From Streptomyces werraensis (GTDB taxonomy: Bacteria > Actinomycetota > Actinomycetes > Streptomycetales > Streptomycetaceae): DNA of 64,000 bases. The stretch covers positions 748,776 to 812,775 of the forward strand of contig BNBX01000002.1 of assembly GCA_014656175.1 (NCBI GenBank), read 5' to 3'. Both the position numbers and the translations under genes were made by a program. Under the pieces are notes generated by a model. That model did no database searches and was not told the DNA's origin. It was given only the letters and a program-made list of their open reading frames with translations. Shown here in pieces: positions 15,529 through 23,781 of this stretch (position 1 is its first letter; each line of letters starts with the position of its first letter).

Positions 15529-16182
15529 TCAGCCGGCGGGCGTGCGGCGCACCCGCCGCCACAGGCTCGGCGCCACGCTGATCAGCACGGTCAGCACGAT
15601 CGCCGCGAGCACGCCCTCCCAGGGCTCGGGGAACAGCGAGCCGCCGAGGACGCCGATGAGCTGGTAGGTGGCCGCCCAGGCCAGACAGGCCGGCAGATTG
15701 CCGCGCACGAAGCGCCGCAGCGGCCACTTGGCGACCAGGCAGGCCAGCATCACCGGGAGCCGCCCGGCCGGCACCAGCCGGGACAGCACCAGCACCGCCA
15801 CCCCGTGGTCGGTGAGCTTCTCCTGGGCCTGCGCCAGCCGCTCCTCGGGGGCGCGTTCCCGTATCGCCTCCAGCCAGCGCGAGCCGTTCTTCGACGTCAT
15901 CCCGCGCCGCCCCAGCCAGTACAGCGCCACGTCGCCGAGGAAGGCGGCCAGCGACGCCGTCACGAACACCAGCGCCATCGAGAACGGCGCGGTCCGGTGG
16001 AAGGCGACCACGGCCGCCGAGCTGACCAGCGCGCCGGTCGGGACCACCGGCACCAGCGCCCCGATCAGCACCAGCAGGAACAGCGACGGGTACCCGATGG
16101 CCTGCTGGGTCGACTCGGGCGCCACGGCCGCCGGAGGTATCAGACCGCCGGCCGTCTGTACGAGCGAGGGAGGGGATATCAC
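15529..16182 (-). CDS. DedA-family (VTT domain) membrane protein
   Basis: 217 residues with four to five hydrophobic segments: PSLFLLVLIGALVPVVPTGA, APFSMALVFVTASLAAFLGD, then VLVLSRLVPAGRLPVMLACL and a C-terminal helix ending in WRRVRRTP. The acidic FLGD and the SRLVPAGR motif are typical of DedA/SNARE-associated proteins, several of which move undecaprenyl phosphate or phospholipids across the membrane. GTG start overlaps the stop of the MBL gene upstream (GTGA), so the two are co-translated. Confidence 0.85.
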   Translation of the reverse strand: MISPPSLVQTAGGLIPPAAVAPESTQQAIGYPSLFLLVLIGALVPVVPTGALVSSAAVVAFHRTAPFSMALVFVTASLAAFLGDVALYWLGRRGMTSKNGSRWLEAIRERAPEERLAQAQEKLTDHGVAVLVLSRLVPAGRLPVMLACLVAKWPLRRFVRGNLPACLAWAATYQLIGVLGGSLFPEPWEGVLAAIVLTVLISVAPSLWRRVRRTPAG

Positions 16183-16952
16183 CGCGCGCCCCCCAGACGC
16201 ACGCTTGCCCCGTGGTCGAGCCGGTGCACCACCGCCTCCGGCGCGTGCCGCGCCGCCAGCCGCTCGAACTCGTGCCCCGGCGCGTGGAACTCGTGGGGGC
16301 GCACGGCGTCCATCCCGATCGGCCAGTACGTGCCGTAGTGCACCGGCACCGCGCTCGCCGCGCCCAGCAGCGCCAGCGCCTGCGCCGCGCGCCGCGCGTC
16401 CAGGTGCCCGTCGCCCAGGTACGGCCCCCAGCCGCCCACCGGCAGCAGCGCGGTGTCGACCGGGCCGACCTCCTTGGCCATGTCCTCGAACAGGCCGGTG
16501 TCCCCGGCGAAGTAGGTGCGCGCCTCCCCTTCCACCACGTAGCCGAGGGCGGGCGCGTGGCGCCGGCCGACGGGCAGCCGCCGCCCGTCGTGCAGCGCGG
16601 GCACCGCCCGCACCGCGAGGGCCCCGACGGACGTCACGTCACCGGGCGCCATCTCCGTGACGTCGAGCGCGGTCAGCTTGCGCAGCCCCGGCACCGCGCG
16701 GGACGCGCCGCGGGGCACGAGGAGCCGGGTGCCCGGGGCGAGCCGGGCCAGCGACGGCACATGCAGGTGGTCGGCGTGCAGATGGGAGACCAGCGCGACG
16801 TCCGCGCGCAGCGCCTCCGGCGGCGGCACCGCGCCGCGCCTGCGCCGCAGATGCGCCAGCCGACGTGCGAACAGGGGGTCGGTGAGGACGCGCGTGTGCG
16901 AGTCCTCCAGCGTGCAGGTGGCGTGCCCCCACCACGTGACCTCCACCGGCAC
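16179..16952 (-). CDS. MBL-fold metallohydrolase, short UlaG-like form
   Basis: 257 residues. PVEVTWWGHATCTLEDSHTR start, VLTDPLFARRL, zinc motif SHLHADHLHVPS, then GYVVEGEARTYFAGDTGLFE and a VPVHYGTYW histidine block. Belongs to the same broad MBL group as 14466-15515 but lacks its N-terminal lead. GTG at 16952 is chosen from GGGAGGCGAAGAG before it and the start of the MBL fold; the frame stays open to 17420 without likeness. Upstream partner of the DedA gene by four-base overlap. The pair suggests a membrane-lipid or cell-wall lipid role (inference). Confidence 0.82.
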   Translation of the reverse strand: MPVEVTWWGHATCTLEDSHTRVLTDPLFARRLAHLRRRRGAVPPPEALRADVALVSHLHADHLHVPSLARLAPGTRLLVPRGASRAVPGLRKLTALDVTEMAPGDVTSVGALAVRAVPALHDGRRLPVGRRHAPALGYVVEGEARTYFAGDTGLFEDMAKEVGPVDTALLPVGGWGPYLGDGHLDARRAAQALALLGAASAVPVHYGTYWPIGMDAVRPHEFHAPGHEFERLAARHAPEAVVHRLDHGASVRLGGAR

Positions 16953-17046
16953 CTCTTCGCCTCCCTCGCGCGACTCCCCGAAGCCTACGCGCAGGAGTAG
17001 GGTCGTCGGCGAAAACCCGAGGTGGGCCCGAGGTGAGGGGGACGCC

Positions 17047-17448
17047 ATGGCGCCGGTGCGGGTGACGACCATCGCGAGCCTGACGCCGCTGGAGGAACTG
17101 GACGCCGATCCGTTCCTGGTGGACTCCCGCGGCCAGCACACGATGTGCGCGCGCTGGGCCGCCGAGCACGGGTACGTGGTGGCCCGCGAACTCCTGGTGC
17201 GCGGCCTGCGCCCCGACCACGCGCTGCTCTGGGACGGGATGCGCCCAGGGGCCGACCTGTTCGTGGCGCCCAGCCGGAGGGTGCTGGAGCGGGCCCTGTC
17301 GTCCGTGGCCGAGTTCACCGAGGAGTGCGCGCGGCGCGGGGTGCGGGTGGAGACGGTGGGCCGTGCGGAGCCGTCGTACGACGCGGCGATGAAGGCCCGG
17401 GTGCACCGCAGGCTGTCCATGCCGACCGCCGGCTACGACGGCCGCTGA
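17047..17448 (+). CDS. Small protein resembling a resolvase N-terminal domain
   Basis: 133 residues. No firm family. The pattern DSRGQHTMCARWAAEHGYVV, ARELLVRGLRPDHALLWDG, GADLFVAPSRRVLERAL, and ECARRGVRVETVGRAE recalls the NTPase-like fold of serine resolvases (Q..C..WA...GY, then a V.....R.L and a short strand at the end), but the catalytic Ser context (Y.R.S) is absent and there is no DNA-binding part. GAGGTGAGGGGG precedes the ATG. It may be a Streptomyces-specific regulator derived from a recombinase. Divergent from the MBL/DedA pair. Confidence 0.6.
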   Translation: MAPVRVTTIASLTPLEELDADPFLVDSRGQHTMCARWAAEHGYVVARELLVRGLRPDHALLWDGMRPGADLFVAPSRRVLERALSSVAEFTEECARRGVRVETVGRAEPSYDAAMKARVHRRLSMPTAGYDGR

Positions 17449-17496
17449 GCCCGCCGGGCGGCGGACCAGGGGAGCGAAAAGGCACATCAGGGCGTT

Positions 17497-19617
17497 GTGA
17501 CAGGGTGGAGGCGGACCAGAGACGGAACGCGAGGTGTGCGCGGCGTGGGTGACGGGCGATGGCGGAAGGTCGCCAGTCAGATCGGGCGGAGTGTGACCGT
17601 GTGGGCGGTCTCCACGCTCACCATGCTGGTCCTCGCCGGCATCCTGCCCGACTTCCGGCTGCGGTCGGCCGACGGCAGCAGCGCCACCGACATCGCGGTC
17701 ACCGCCGCCCTCGGCGCGGGCGCCTTCGGTCTGCTGTCCGCCCTGGTCTGGCCGCTCCTGGTGCGACTGCTGCTGCTCGTGCCGGCGCTCGTCCTCGGCC
17801 TGCTGGTGTTCTTCCTGAACGGCGCCCTGCTGTGGGTGGCGCTGCGCGTCAACCCCGTCGAGCGCGGCTCGGCGGCCCCCGAGACGGCCGTGGTGGTCGC
17901 CGCCGTGATGTCCGCCGTCGCTTCCGCCACCGGAGGCGCCCTCGCCGTCCGCGACGACGACGCCTACCGCCGCCGGCTCTACCGGCTCGCCGACCGAAGA
18001 CGGCGCTCCGGCCCGCCCTGCCCGGCCACCCCCGGCACGGTGTTCGTCCAGCTCGACGGCGTCGGCCACGACGTCCTGCTGGCCGCCGTCGACAAGGGCC
18101 TGATGCCCACCGTCGCCCGCTGGCTGGGCACGGGCGGCGACCGGCCCACCCACCGCCTCACCCCCTGGCGCACCGACTGGTCCAGCCAGACCGGCGCCAG
18201 CCAGCTCGGCATCCTGCACGGCAGCAACTTCGACGTCCCCGCCTTCCGCTGGTACGAGAAGGCCCGCCGCGAGGTGATGGTCTGCAACCGGCCCACCAGC
18301 GCCGCCGAGCTCCAGGCCCGCGCCATCGAGCACTCCGGCCACGCGGGGCTGCTCGCCGAGGACGGCGCCAGCCGGGGCAACCTCTTCGGGGGCGGCGCCG
18401 ACGAGCAGGCGCTGGTGCTGTCCATCGCCGCCCGCCGCAGAGGCCCGGCCGCCCGCTCCCGCGCCGGCTACTTCGCGTACTTCTCCGACCCGGCCAACGC
18501 CGTGCGCACCGCCCTGTCCTTCGTCGCCGAGGTGGGCCGGGAGATCGGCCAGTCCGTGCGCGCCCGGATACGCGGACAGCGTCCGCGCGTCTCCCGCGGC
18601 GGGCTGTACCCCCTGGTGCGCGCCTTCGCCACGGTCGTCGAACGGGACGTCGTCACGGCCGCCGTCATGGGCGACCTGCTGGCCGGACGCAGCGCCGTCT
18701 ACGCCGACCTGGTCGCCTACGACGAGGTCGCCCACCACTCCGGGCCGACGAGCCGCGACACGGAGCAGGTGCTGCGCCGCCTCGACCGCGCCCTCGCCCT
18801 CATCGAGAACGTCACCGAGCACGCGCCCCGCCCGTACCGGATCGTCGTGCTGTCCGACCACGGGCAGAGCCCCGGCGAGACCTTCCGCTCCCGCTACGGC
18901 CTCACCCTCGGCGACCTGGTGCGGGCCGGCTGCGGGCTGCCCGTGCCGCGACGCGCCCGGCGCACCCACAGCGGCGCAGAGGCCCGCGCGGCGGTCCGCG
19001 CCGCGCTGCGCCGGCCCGTCGAGGAGGGCGCCGGGCACTACCGCCCCTCCCGCGGTTCGGAGCCGGTCGTGCTCGCCTCGGGAAACCTGGGCCTGGTGTC
19101 CTTCCCGGACGTGCCGCACCGCATGACCAAGGAGGAGATCGACGCCCGGCACCCCGCGCTGCTGCCGACCCTCGCCAACCACCCCGGCATCGGCTTCCTG
19201 CTGGTCCGCAGCGAACGCCACGGCGGGGTCGTGCTCGGCGCGTACGGCGCGGAGATCCCGCTGGACGACCTCGACGACAACCCGGGCCCGCTGGCCCCGT
19301 TCGGACCCGGCGCCGCCGACGTCGTGCGCCGCACCCACACCTTCCCGCACACCGCCGACATCATGGTCAACTCCTTCCACGACCCGGCGGACGGCGAGGT
19401 CCTCGCGTTCGAGGAGCAGATCGGCTCCCACGGTGGTCTCGGCGGAGCCCAGTCCCGGCCCTTCCTGCTGTCCCCGCTGGTCGTGTCGGCGCCGGTGCCC
19501 GAGGGCACGGAACTCACCGGAGCCGAACAGGTCCACCACGTCCTGCGCCGCTGGCTCACCGAGGCCGACGAGTCCGGCACCCGCCCCCTCCCGGACCACC
19601 GCGAACGCGCGGCCTGA
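17497..19617 (+). CDS. Membrane-anchored alkaline-phosphatase-superfamily protein
   Basis: 706 residues. Residues about 25-150 hold four hydrophobic segments (for example SVTVWAVSTLTMLVLAGILP and LLLLVPALVLGLLVFFLNG), resembling the phage holin-like 4TM family. From about residue 175 a phosphodiesterase domain begins: TVFVQLDGVGHDVLLAA, a SSQTGASQLGILHG region in the nucleophile place, DLVAYDEVAHHSGP, VVLSDHGQSPGETF and a final GSHGGLGG histidine. These fit metal-binding Asp/His sites of the nucleotide pyrophosphatase/alkaline phosphatase group. Substrate unknown. GTG start at 17497; later GTGs are possible. Confidence 0.78.
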   Translation: MTGWRRTRDGTRGVRGVGDGRWRKVASQIGRSVTVWAVSTLTMLVLAGILPDFRLRSADGSSATDIAVTAALGAGAFGLLSALVWPLLVRLLLLVPALVLGLLVFFLNGALLWVALRVNPVERGSAAPETAVVVAAVMSAVASATGGALAVRDDDAYRRRLYRLADRRRRSGPPCPATPGTVFVQLDGVGHDVLLAAVDKGLMPTVARWLGTGGDRPTHRLTPWRTDWSSQTGASQLGILHGSNFDVPAFRWYEKARREVMVCNRPTSAAELQARAIEHSGHAGLLAEDGASRGNLFGGGADEQALVLSIAARRRGPAARSRAGYFAYFSDPANAVRTALSFVAEVGREIGQSVRARIRGQRPRVSRGGLYPLVRAFATVVERDVVTAAVMGDLLAGRSAVYADLVAYDEVAHHSGPTSRDTEQVLRRLDRALALIENVTEHAPRPYRIVVLSDHGQSPGETFRSRYGLTLGDLVRAGCGLPVPRRARRTHSGAEARAAVRAALRRPVEEGAGHYRPSRGSEPVVLASGNLGLVSFPDVPHRMTKEEIDARHPALLPTLANHPGIGFLLVRSERHGGVVLGAYGAEIPLDDLDDNPGPLAPFGPGAADVVRRTHTFPHTADIMVNSFHDPADGEVLAFEEQIGSHGGLGGAQSRPFLLSPLVVSAPVPEGTELTGAEQVHHVLRRWLTEADESGTRPLPDHRERAA

Positions 19618-19656
19618 CGGGCCGTTGTCCCGCCGCCCACGGCCCTCGATGATGGC

Positions 19657-20166
19657 GTGGTGAACAGGCAGGCCACGTACACGCTGGACACACTCCGGGC
19701 GCTGGACCCGGCGGCGCGCACGGACGTCCTGCGCGTCCTGGACCAGGTCGTGGCGGACCTTCCCGCCCGGTGGAGCCGGGGCCGGGGGGTGCCCCAGCTC
19801 GTGGTGTCCCTCGACGGCCGCGGGGGCGCCCGGACGGAGCGGACCGGTCTGCGGGAGCTCTCCCGGCACGGACACCTCGACGAGCTGCACCGCTGGGTCG
19901 ACGCGGTCCCCTGGGAGAAGGCCCGGGAACACGGCTGCGCCGCCCTGGTGCACGGCGACCGCATCCACGCGAGGATCAACCGGATCGGCCCCTTCGGCGC
20001 GCCGCGCTTCGTCCCGGACAGCCGCGCCCACCTCCGCGTGGCACACCGGGACGTGCGCCTGACGCTCGGCTTCGCCTTCCCTTTCCGCACCGAGGGGCGC
20101 CTCTTCCCCCGGCTGGTGTTCCACGACTGGGTGTCCGAGACCCTGGACCGCGCCCGGCGCGGCTGA
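19657..20166 (+). CDS. Hypothetical protein
   Basis: 169 residues, soluble, no recognised domain. Start TYTLDTLRALDPAARTDVL, middle VPQLVVSLDGRGGARTERTG, then ELHRWVDAVPWEKAREHG and GDRIHARINRIGPFGAPRF; end VFHDWVSETLDRARRG. Rich in Arg and His, with several strands. GTG at 19657 or the directly following GTG at 19660 can be the start. It lies alone between the phosphodiesterase-like gene and the MoxR gene. No function proposed. Confidence 0.6.
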   Translation: MVNRQATYTLDTLRALDPAARTDVLRVLDQVVADLPARWSRGRGVPQLVVSLDGRGGARTERTGLRELSRHGHLDELHRWVDAVPWEKAREHGCAALVHGDRIHARINRIGPFGAPRFVPDSRAHLRVAHRDVRLTLGFAFPFRTEGRLFPRLVFHDWVSETLDRARRG

Positions 20167-20295
20167 AAACGCGTTGCCCGGCCTTCACGTGACGCAGTTG
20201 ACTGGGCTCGGCGCCCGTCGTGCCCCCGTTTGCCGGGGACCGACGCCTTCGACGCGTGCGCCCTCCCCGATTCCCACACCCCCTGGAGTCACTGC

Positions 20296-21357
20296 GTGCA
20301 GGCAGCCGTCACCGTCACCCCCGCCCGTGTCCCGGAGCTGCTGCTGGGGCTGGCGACCGTGCGGCCCGTGTTCCTCTGGGGTGCGCCCGGCATCGGGAAG
20401 TCGTCCCTGGTCAGGGAGTTCGCCGAGAGCCTGGGGCTGGAGTGCGTGAGTCTGCTGGGCACCCAGCTCGCCCCCGAGGACCTGATCGGCGTGCCGCAGA
20501 TCCGTGACGGCCGCTCGGTGTTCTGCCCGCCCGCGTCGATCGCCCGGGACGAGCCGTACTGCCTGTTCCTGGACGAGCTGAACGCGGCCACCCCGGACGT
20601 GCAGAAGGCGTTCTACTCGCTGATCCTGGACCGCCGCATCGGCGACTACGAGCTGCCCAAGGGCTCCGTGGTCATCGGCGCCGGCAACCGCGCCACCGAC
20701 AACGCGCTGGCCCGCCCGCTCGCCTCCGCGCTGGTCAACCGCCTCGCCCACGTCCACCTGGAGGCGTCCCCGAAGGACTGGCTGGTGTGGGCGGCGAACA
20801 ACGGCATCCACCCGTGGATCACCGACCACCTCACCGACCGCCCCGGCCACCTGTGGTCCAGGCCGCCCAAGACCGAGGAGCCGTTCTCCACGCCCCGTTC
20901 CTGGCACATGCTCTCCGACGCGCTGCACTCCTTCGGCCGCGACCTCGACGAGGACACCCTGAAGGTCCTCGCCCACGGCACGCTCACCCCCGCGCACGCC
21001 ACCGCCTTCTGCGGCTACGTCAAGATCGTGCGCAGTCGTTTCGGCATCGACGCCGTGCTCAAGGGCGACGCCCGCTGGCCGCACCGCCCGGAGGACCGCG
21101 ACCTGCTGTACTACCTGGCCGAGTCCTTCCGCGGCCGGCTGGTGAAGGAACTGCCCGCGTCCAAGGAGCACATGTCGGCGGCCGGCCGGCAGATCGCGTA
21201 CCGCGCCAAGGCGCTGCTGGTGCAGCTCGCGGAGATCTCCGTCGAGGTCGCGCAGACCGTCATCGCCCCCGACGCCGACGGCAACCCCGTGCTGCCGTCG
21301 TGGTTCCTCGTCGAGGCGGCCCGCGACATGCCCCGCCTGGTGGAGGCGCGCCGGTGA
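20296..21357 (+). CDS. MoxR-family AAA+ ATPase
   Basis: 353 residues. Walker A WGAPGIGKSSLVREFAE near residue 30, Walker B YCLFLDELNAATPDVQ, then RIGDYELPKGSVVIGAGN and a LASALVNRLAHVHLEA arginine-finger region, as in MoxR ATPases. These work with VWA proteins as chaperones that mature metal enzymes or complexes. GTG at 20296 is chosen because GGAG lies seven bases before it; ATG at 20230 would add 22 residues with no likeness. The stop overlaps the GTG of the downstream VWA gene (GTGA), so both are made together. Confidence 0.88.
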   Translation: MQAAVTVTPARVPELLLGLATVRPVFLWGAPGIGKSSLVREFAESLGLECVSLLGTQLAPEDLIGVPQIRDGRSVFCPPASIARDEPYCLFLDELNAATPDVQKAFYSLILDRRIGDYELPKGSVVIGAGNRATDNALARPLASALVNRLAHVHLEASPKDWLVWAANNGIHPWITDHLTDRPGHLWSRPPKTEEPFSTPRSWHMLSDALHSFGRDLDEDTLKVLAHGTLTPAHATAFCGYVKIVRSRFGIDAVLKGDARWPHRPEDRDLLYYLAESFRGRLVKELPASKEHMSAAGRQIAYRAKALLVQLAEISVEVAQTVIAPDADGNPVLPSWFLVEAARDMPRLVEARR

Positions 21358-23174
21358 GCCGCGCCCGCGGCAACGGCCCGCACCCCAAGGGCGACAAGCA
21401 GCGCCGCAAGCGCGACCTCGCGGCGGAGGCGTTCACCGAGGGCCTGCGGATCATGCGGGCCAACCCGGCGCTGGCCGCCGTCGACGTCGACGTGTGCCGC
21501 CGGGAGGACTGCGAACTGTCGCCCCGTGACGGCCTGGTGCGCGTCGACTCGGACGCCGTGCTGCACGTCCACCCCGACCGCACGGCCGACCCGGAGACCT
21601 GGGCGTGGGCCCTCGCGCACGCCGTCCTGCACCTCGGCTTCGGTCATGTCCCGGCCGCCCCGGGGCCCCGCACCCAGCCGGACGCCTGCGAGCTGGCCGC
21701 CCGCTGCGTCGTCGTCGACCGCTTCCTGCTCGGCTCGCCCGTCGGCCGGCCGCCCGAGGAGCTGCCCGCCGCCTACCCCGACGGCGACGAGGAGCGCCTC
21801 GCCGCCGCCTGGCGGCGCACCGGCGTCCCGGAGGCCTACCGGCGCTGCGGCACCGCGGGCGGTGAGCCCGACCTGCACCTGACCGGCTGGAACGGCTGGT
21901 ACGGGCAGCCGCCCGACCACCAGCTCGCGTTCGCCTCCGCCCTCACCCGCACCGTGGCGGCCGCGATGGACGTCGCGGGCGGCCGCCGGGACAGCCTGGA
22001 CGGCGCCCCCGCCCCGCGCCGCCCCTGGCACAAGGCGCTGAGCTGGTTCGTCTCCTCCTATCCGCTGCTCGGCGGCATCGCCTCCGGCATGACCCTGGTC
22101 GCCGACGCGGAACTGGCCCGCGCCCACGGCATCTCCGTCGCCGCCGTCAACGCCGAGGCCGGCGAGATCTACGTCAACCCGCTGCGGGTCATGGAGGACG
22201 ACGAATGGCGGTTCGTGCTGGCGCACGAGATGCTGCACGCCGCCCTGCGCCACGGCGACCGCTGCGGCCCCCGCGACCCGTTCCTCTTCAACGTCGCCTG
22301 CGACTTCGTCGTCAACGGCTGGCTCGTCGAGATGGAGATCGGCACGATCCCGCCGGGCCTGCTGTACGACAAGGACCTCGCCGGGCTGTCCGCCGAGGAG
22401 GTGTACGAGCGCATCGCAGGCGAGCGCCGCTCCCGCCGCCTGGCCACCCCGCGCGGCAAGGGCCTCGGCGACGTCCTCGGCGCCCCGCTCGGCCCGCCCC
22501 GCGACTGCGTCGACCTCGACGGCTTCTACCGCCGGGGCCTCGCCCAGGGCCTCGACCTGCACGACCGCCAGGAGCGTGGTCTGCTCCCGGCCGGCCTGGT
22601 CGAGGAGATCCGCGCCCTCAGCCATCCGCCGCTGCCCTGGGACGCCCGGCTCGCCCGCTGGTTCGACGAGTTCGTGCCCCGCCCCGAGCCGCTGCGGTCG
22701 TTCGCCCGGCCCTCCCGGCGCCAGGCGTCCACGCCGGACATCCCCCGCGCGGGCCGCTGGTACCCGCCCGAGGAGGTCTCCCGCTGCACCTTCGGCGTCG
22801 TCCTCGACACGTCCGGCTCCATGAACCGGATCCTGCTCGGCAAGGCGCTCGGCGCCATCGCGTCGTACGCGCAGTCGCGTGACGTGCCGGCCGCGCGCGT
22901 GGTGTTCTGCGATGCCGCGCCGCACGACGCGGGCTTCGTCCCGGTCACCGAGATCGCCGGGAGGGTGCGGGTGCGGGGCCGGGGCGGCACCGTCCTCCAG
23001 CCGGGCGTCGACCTGCTGGAGCGCGCCGACGACTTCCCGCGCGGCGCGCCCGTGCTGGTCATCACCGACGGCTGGTGCGACGTGCTGCGGGTGCGGCGCG
23101 AGCACGCCTACCTGATTCCGCAGGGCGCGAACCTGCCCTTCACCCCGAGGGGGCCCGTCTTCCGGGTGAGTTGA
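21354..23174 (+). CDS. Zincin-like and VWA-domain protein (DUF2201), MoxR partner
   Basis: 606 residues. Two metallopeptidase-like motifs are seen: AHAVLHLGFGH near residue 87, where the catalytic Glu of HExxH is Ala, and FVLAHEMLHAALRHGD near residue 289, a full HExxH with a third His. The last 130 residues are a VWA-like domain with LDTSGSMNRILLG (MIDAS) near residue 483 and a LVITDGWCD strand. This layout is that of the DUF2201 family (putative metallopeptidase plus VWA-like domain) that pairs with MoxR. The start is basic (PKGDKQRRKRDL). Substrate and partner complex are unknown. Confidence 0.85.
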   Translation: MSRARGNGPHPKGDKQRRKRDLAAEAFTEGLRIMRANPALAAVDVDVCRREDCELSPRDGLVRVDSDAVLHVHPDRTADPETWAWALAHAVLHLGFGHVPAAPGPRTQPDACELAARCVVVDRFLLGSPVGRPPEELPAAYPDGDEERLAAAWRRTGVPEAYRRCGTAGGEPDLHLTGWNGWYGQPPDHQLAFASALTRTVAAAMDVAGGRRDSLDGAPAPRRPWHKALSWFVSSYPLLGGIASGMTLVADAELARAHGISVAAVNAEAGEIYVNPLRVMEDDEWRFVLAHEMLHAALRHGDRCGPRDPFLFNVACDFVVNGWLVEMEIGTIPPGLLYDKDLAGLSAEEVYERIAGERRSRRLATPRGKGLGDVLGAPLGPPRDCVDLDGFYRRGLAQGLDLHDRQERGLLPAGLVEEIRALSHPPLPWDARLARWFDEFVPRPEPLRSFARPSRRQASTPDIPRAGRWYPPEEVSRCTFGVVLDTSGSMNRILLGKALGAIASYAQSRDVPAARVVFCDAAPHDAGFVPVTEIAGRVRVRGRGGTVLQPGVDLLERADDFPRGAPVLVITDGWCDVLRVRREHAYLIPQGANLPFTPRGPVFRVS

Positions 23175-23273
23175 GCCGTGATGTGATCGGATGGACCAGG
23201 GCACCCGGTGATCCGGATGTCCGGACCGAGCACCGCCGGTCACCCGGCCGGACTTTTTTCGAAAGGATGCGTC

Positions 23274-23702
23274 ATGGCAACCACGCGCTCCGCACACACC
23301 GTTTGGGAAGGCAGCCTCTTCAAGGGCAGCGGGGTCGTCGCCTTCGACTCCTCGGGCGCCATCTCCGAGCAGCCGGTCACCTGGGCCTCGCGCGCCGAGG
23401 ACGCGAACGGGAAGACCAGCCCCGAGGAGCTGATCGCCGCCGCGCACTCCAGCTGCTTCTCGATGGCCCTGTCCAACGGCCTCGACAAGGCGGGCACCCC
23501 GCCCACCCGGCTGACCACCAACGCCGAGGTCACCTTCGTGCCGGGCACGGGGATCACCGGGATCCACCTCACGGTCGAGGGCACTGTCCCCGGCCTCGAC
23601 GAGGCCGGCTTCGTCGCCGCCGCCGAGGACGCCAAGGTGAACTGCCCGGTCAGCCAGGCGCTCAAGGGCACCGAGATCACCCTGACGGCGAAGCTCGCCT
23701 GA
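23274..23702 (+). CDS. OsmC-family peroxiredoxin
   Basis: 142 residues. ATTRSAHTVWEGSLFKGSG start, SPEELIAAAHSSCFSMALS with the first redox Cys, and DAKVNCPVSQALKGTEITL with the second, the standard pair of OsmC/Ohr proteins that reduce organic hydroperoxides. GAAAGGA ends six bases before ATG 23274; the frame runs open upstream without likeness. A strong hairpin follows the stop. In the same region as other stress genes (DnaK, DJ-1). Confidence 0.92.
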   Translation: MATTRSAHTVWEGSLFKGSGVVAFDSSGAISEQPVTWASRAEDANGKTSPEELIAAAHSSCFSMALSNGLDKAGTPPTRLTTNAEVTFVPGTGITGIHLTVEGTVPGLDEAGFVAAAEDAKVNCPVSQALKGTEITLTAKLA

Positions 23703-23720
23703 CCCGTCCGCCCCGCACGC

Positions 23721-23757
23721 CGTCGCAGGCCGCCCCCCGCCGGGGCGGCCTGCGACG
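23721..23757. terminator. Perfect 16-bp inverted repeat terminator
   Basis: Arms 23721-23736 and 23742-23757 are exact reverse complements with a five-base loop (CCGCC). It lies 18 bases after the osmC stop and before the glycerophosphodiesterase gene. Confidence 0.8.
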
Positions 23758-23781
23758 CGTCCGCCACCGGAAGCCGCCGCC

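Noticed and set aside
16639..20124. Long minus-strand open frame of 1161 codons across several genes
   Set aside because: It is antisense to well-supported genes (phosphodiesterase-like, hypothetical), has Arg/Gly/Ala/Val-heavy composition, and no ribosome site or domain. Typical shadow of high third-position GC.
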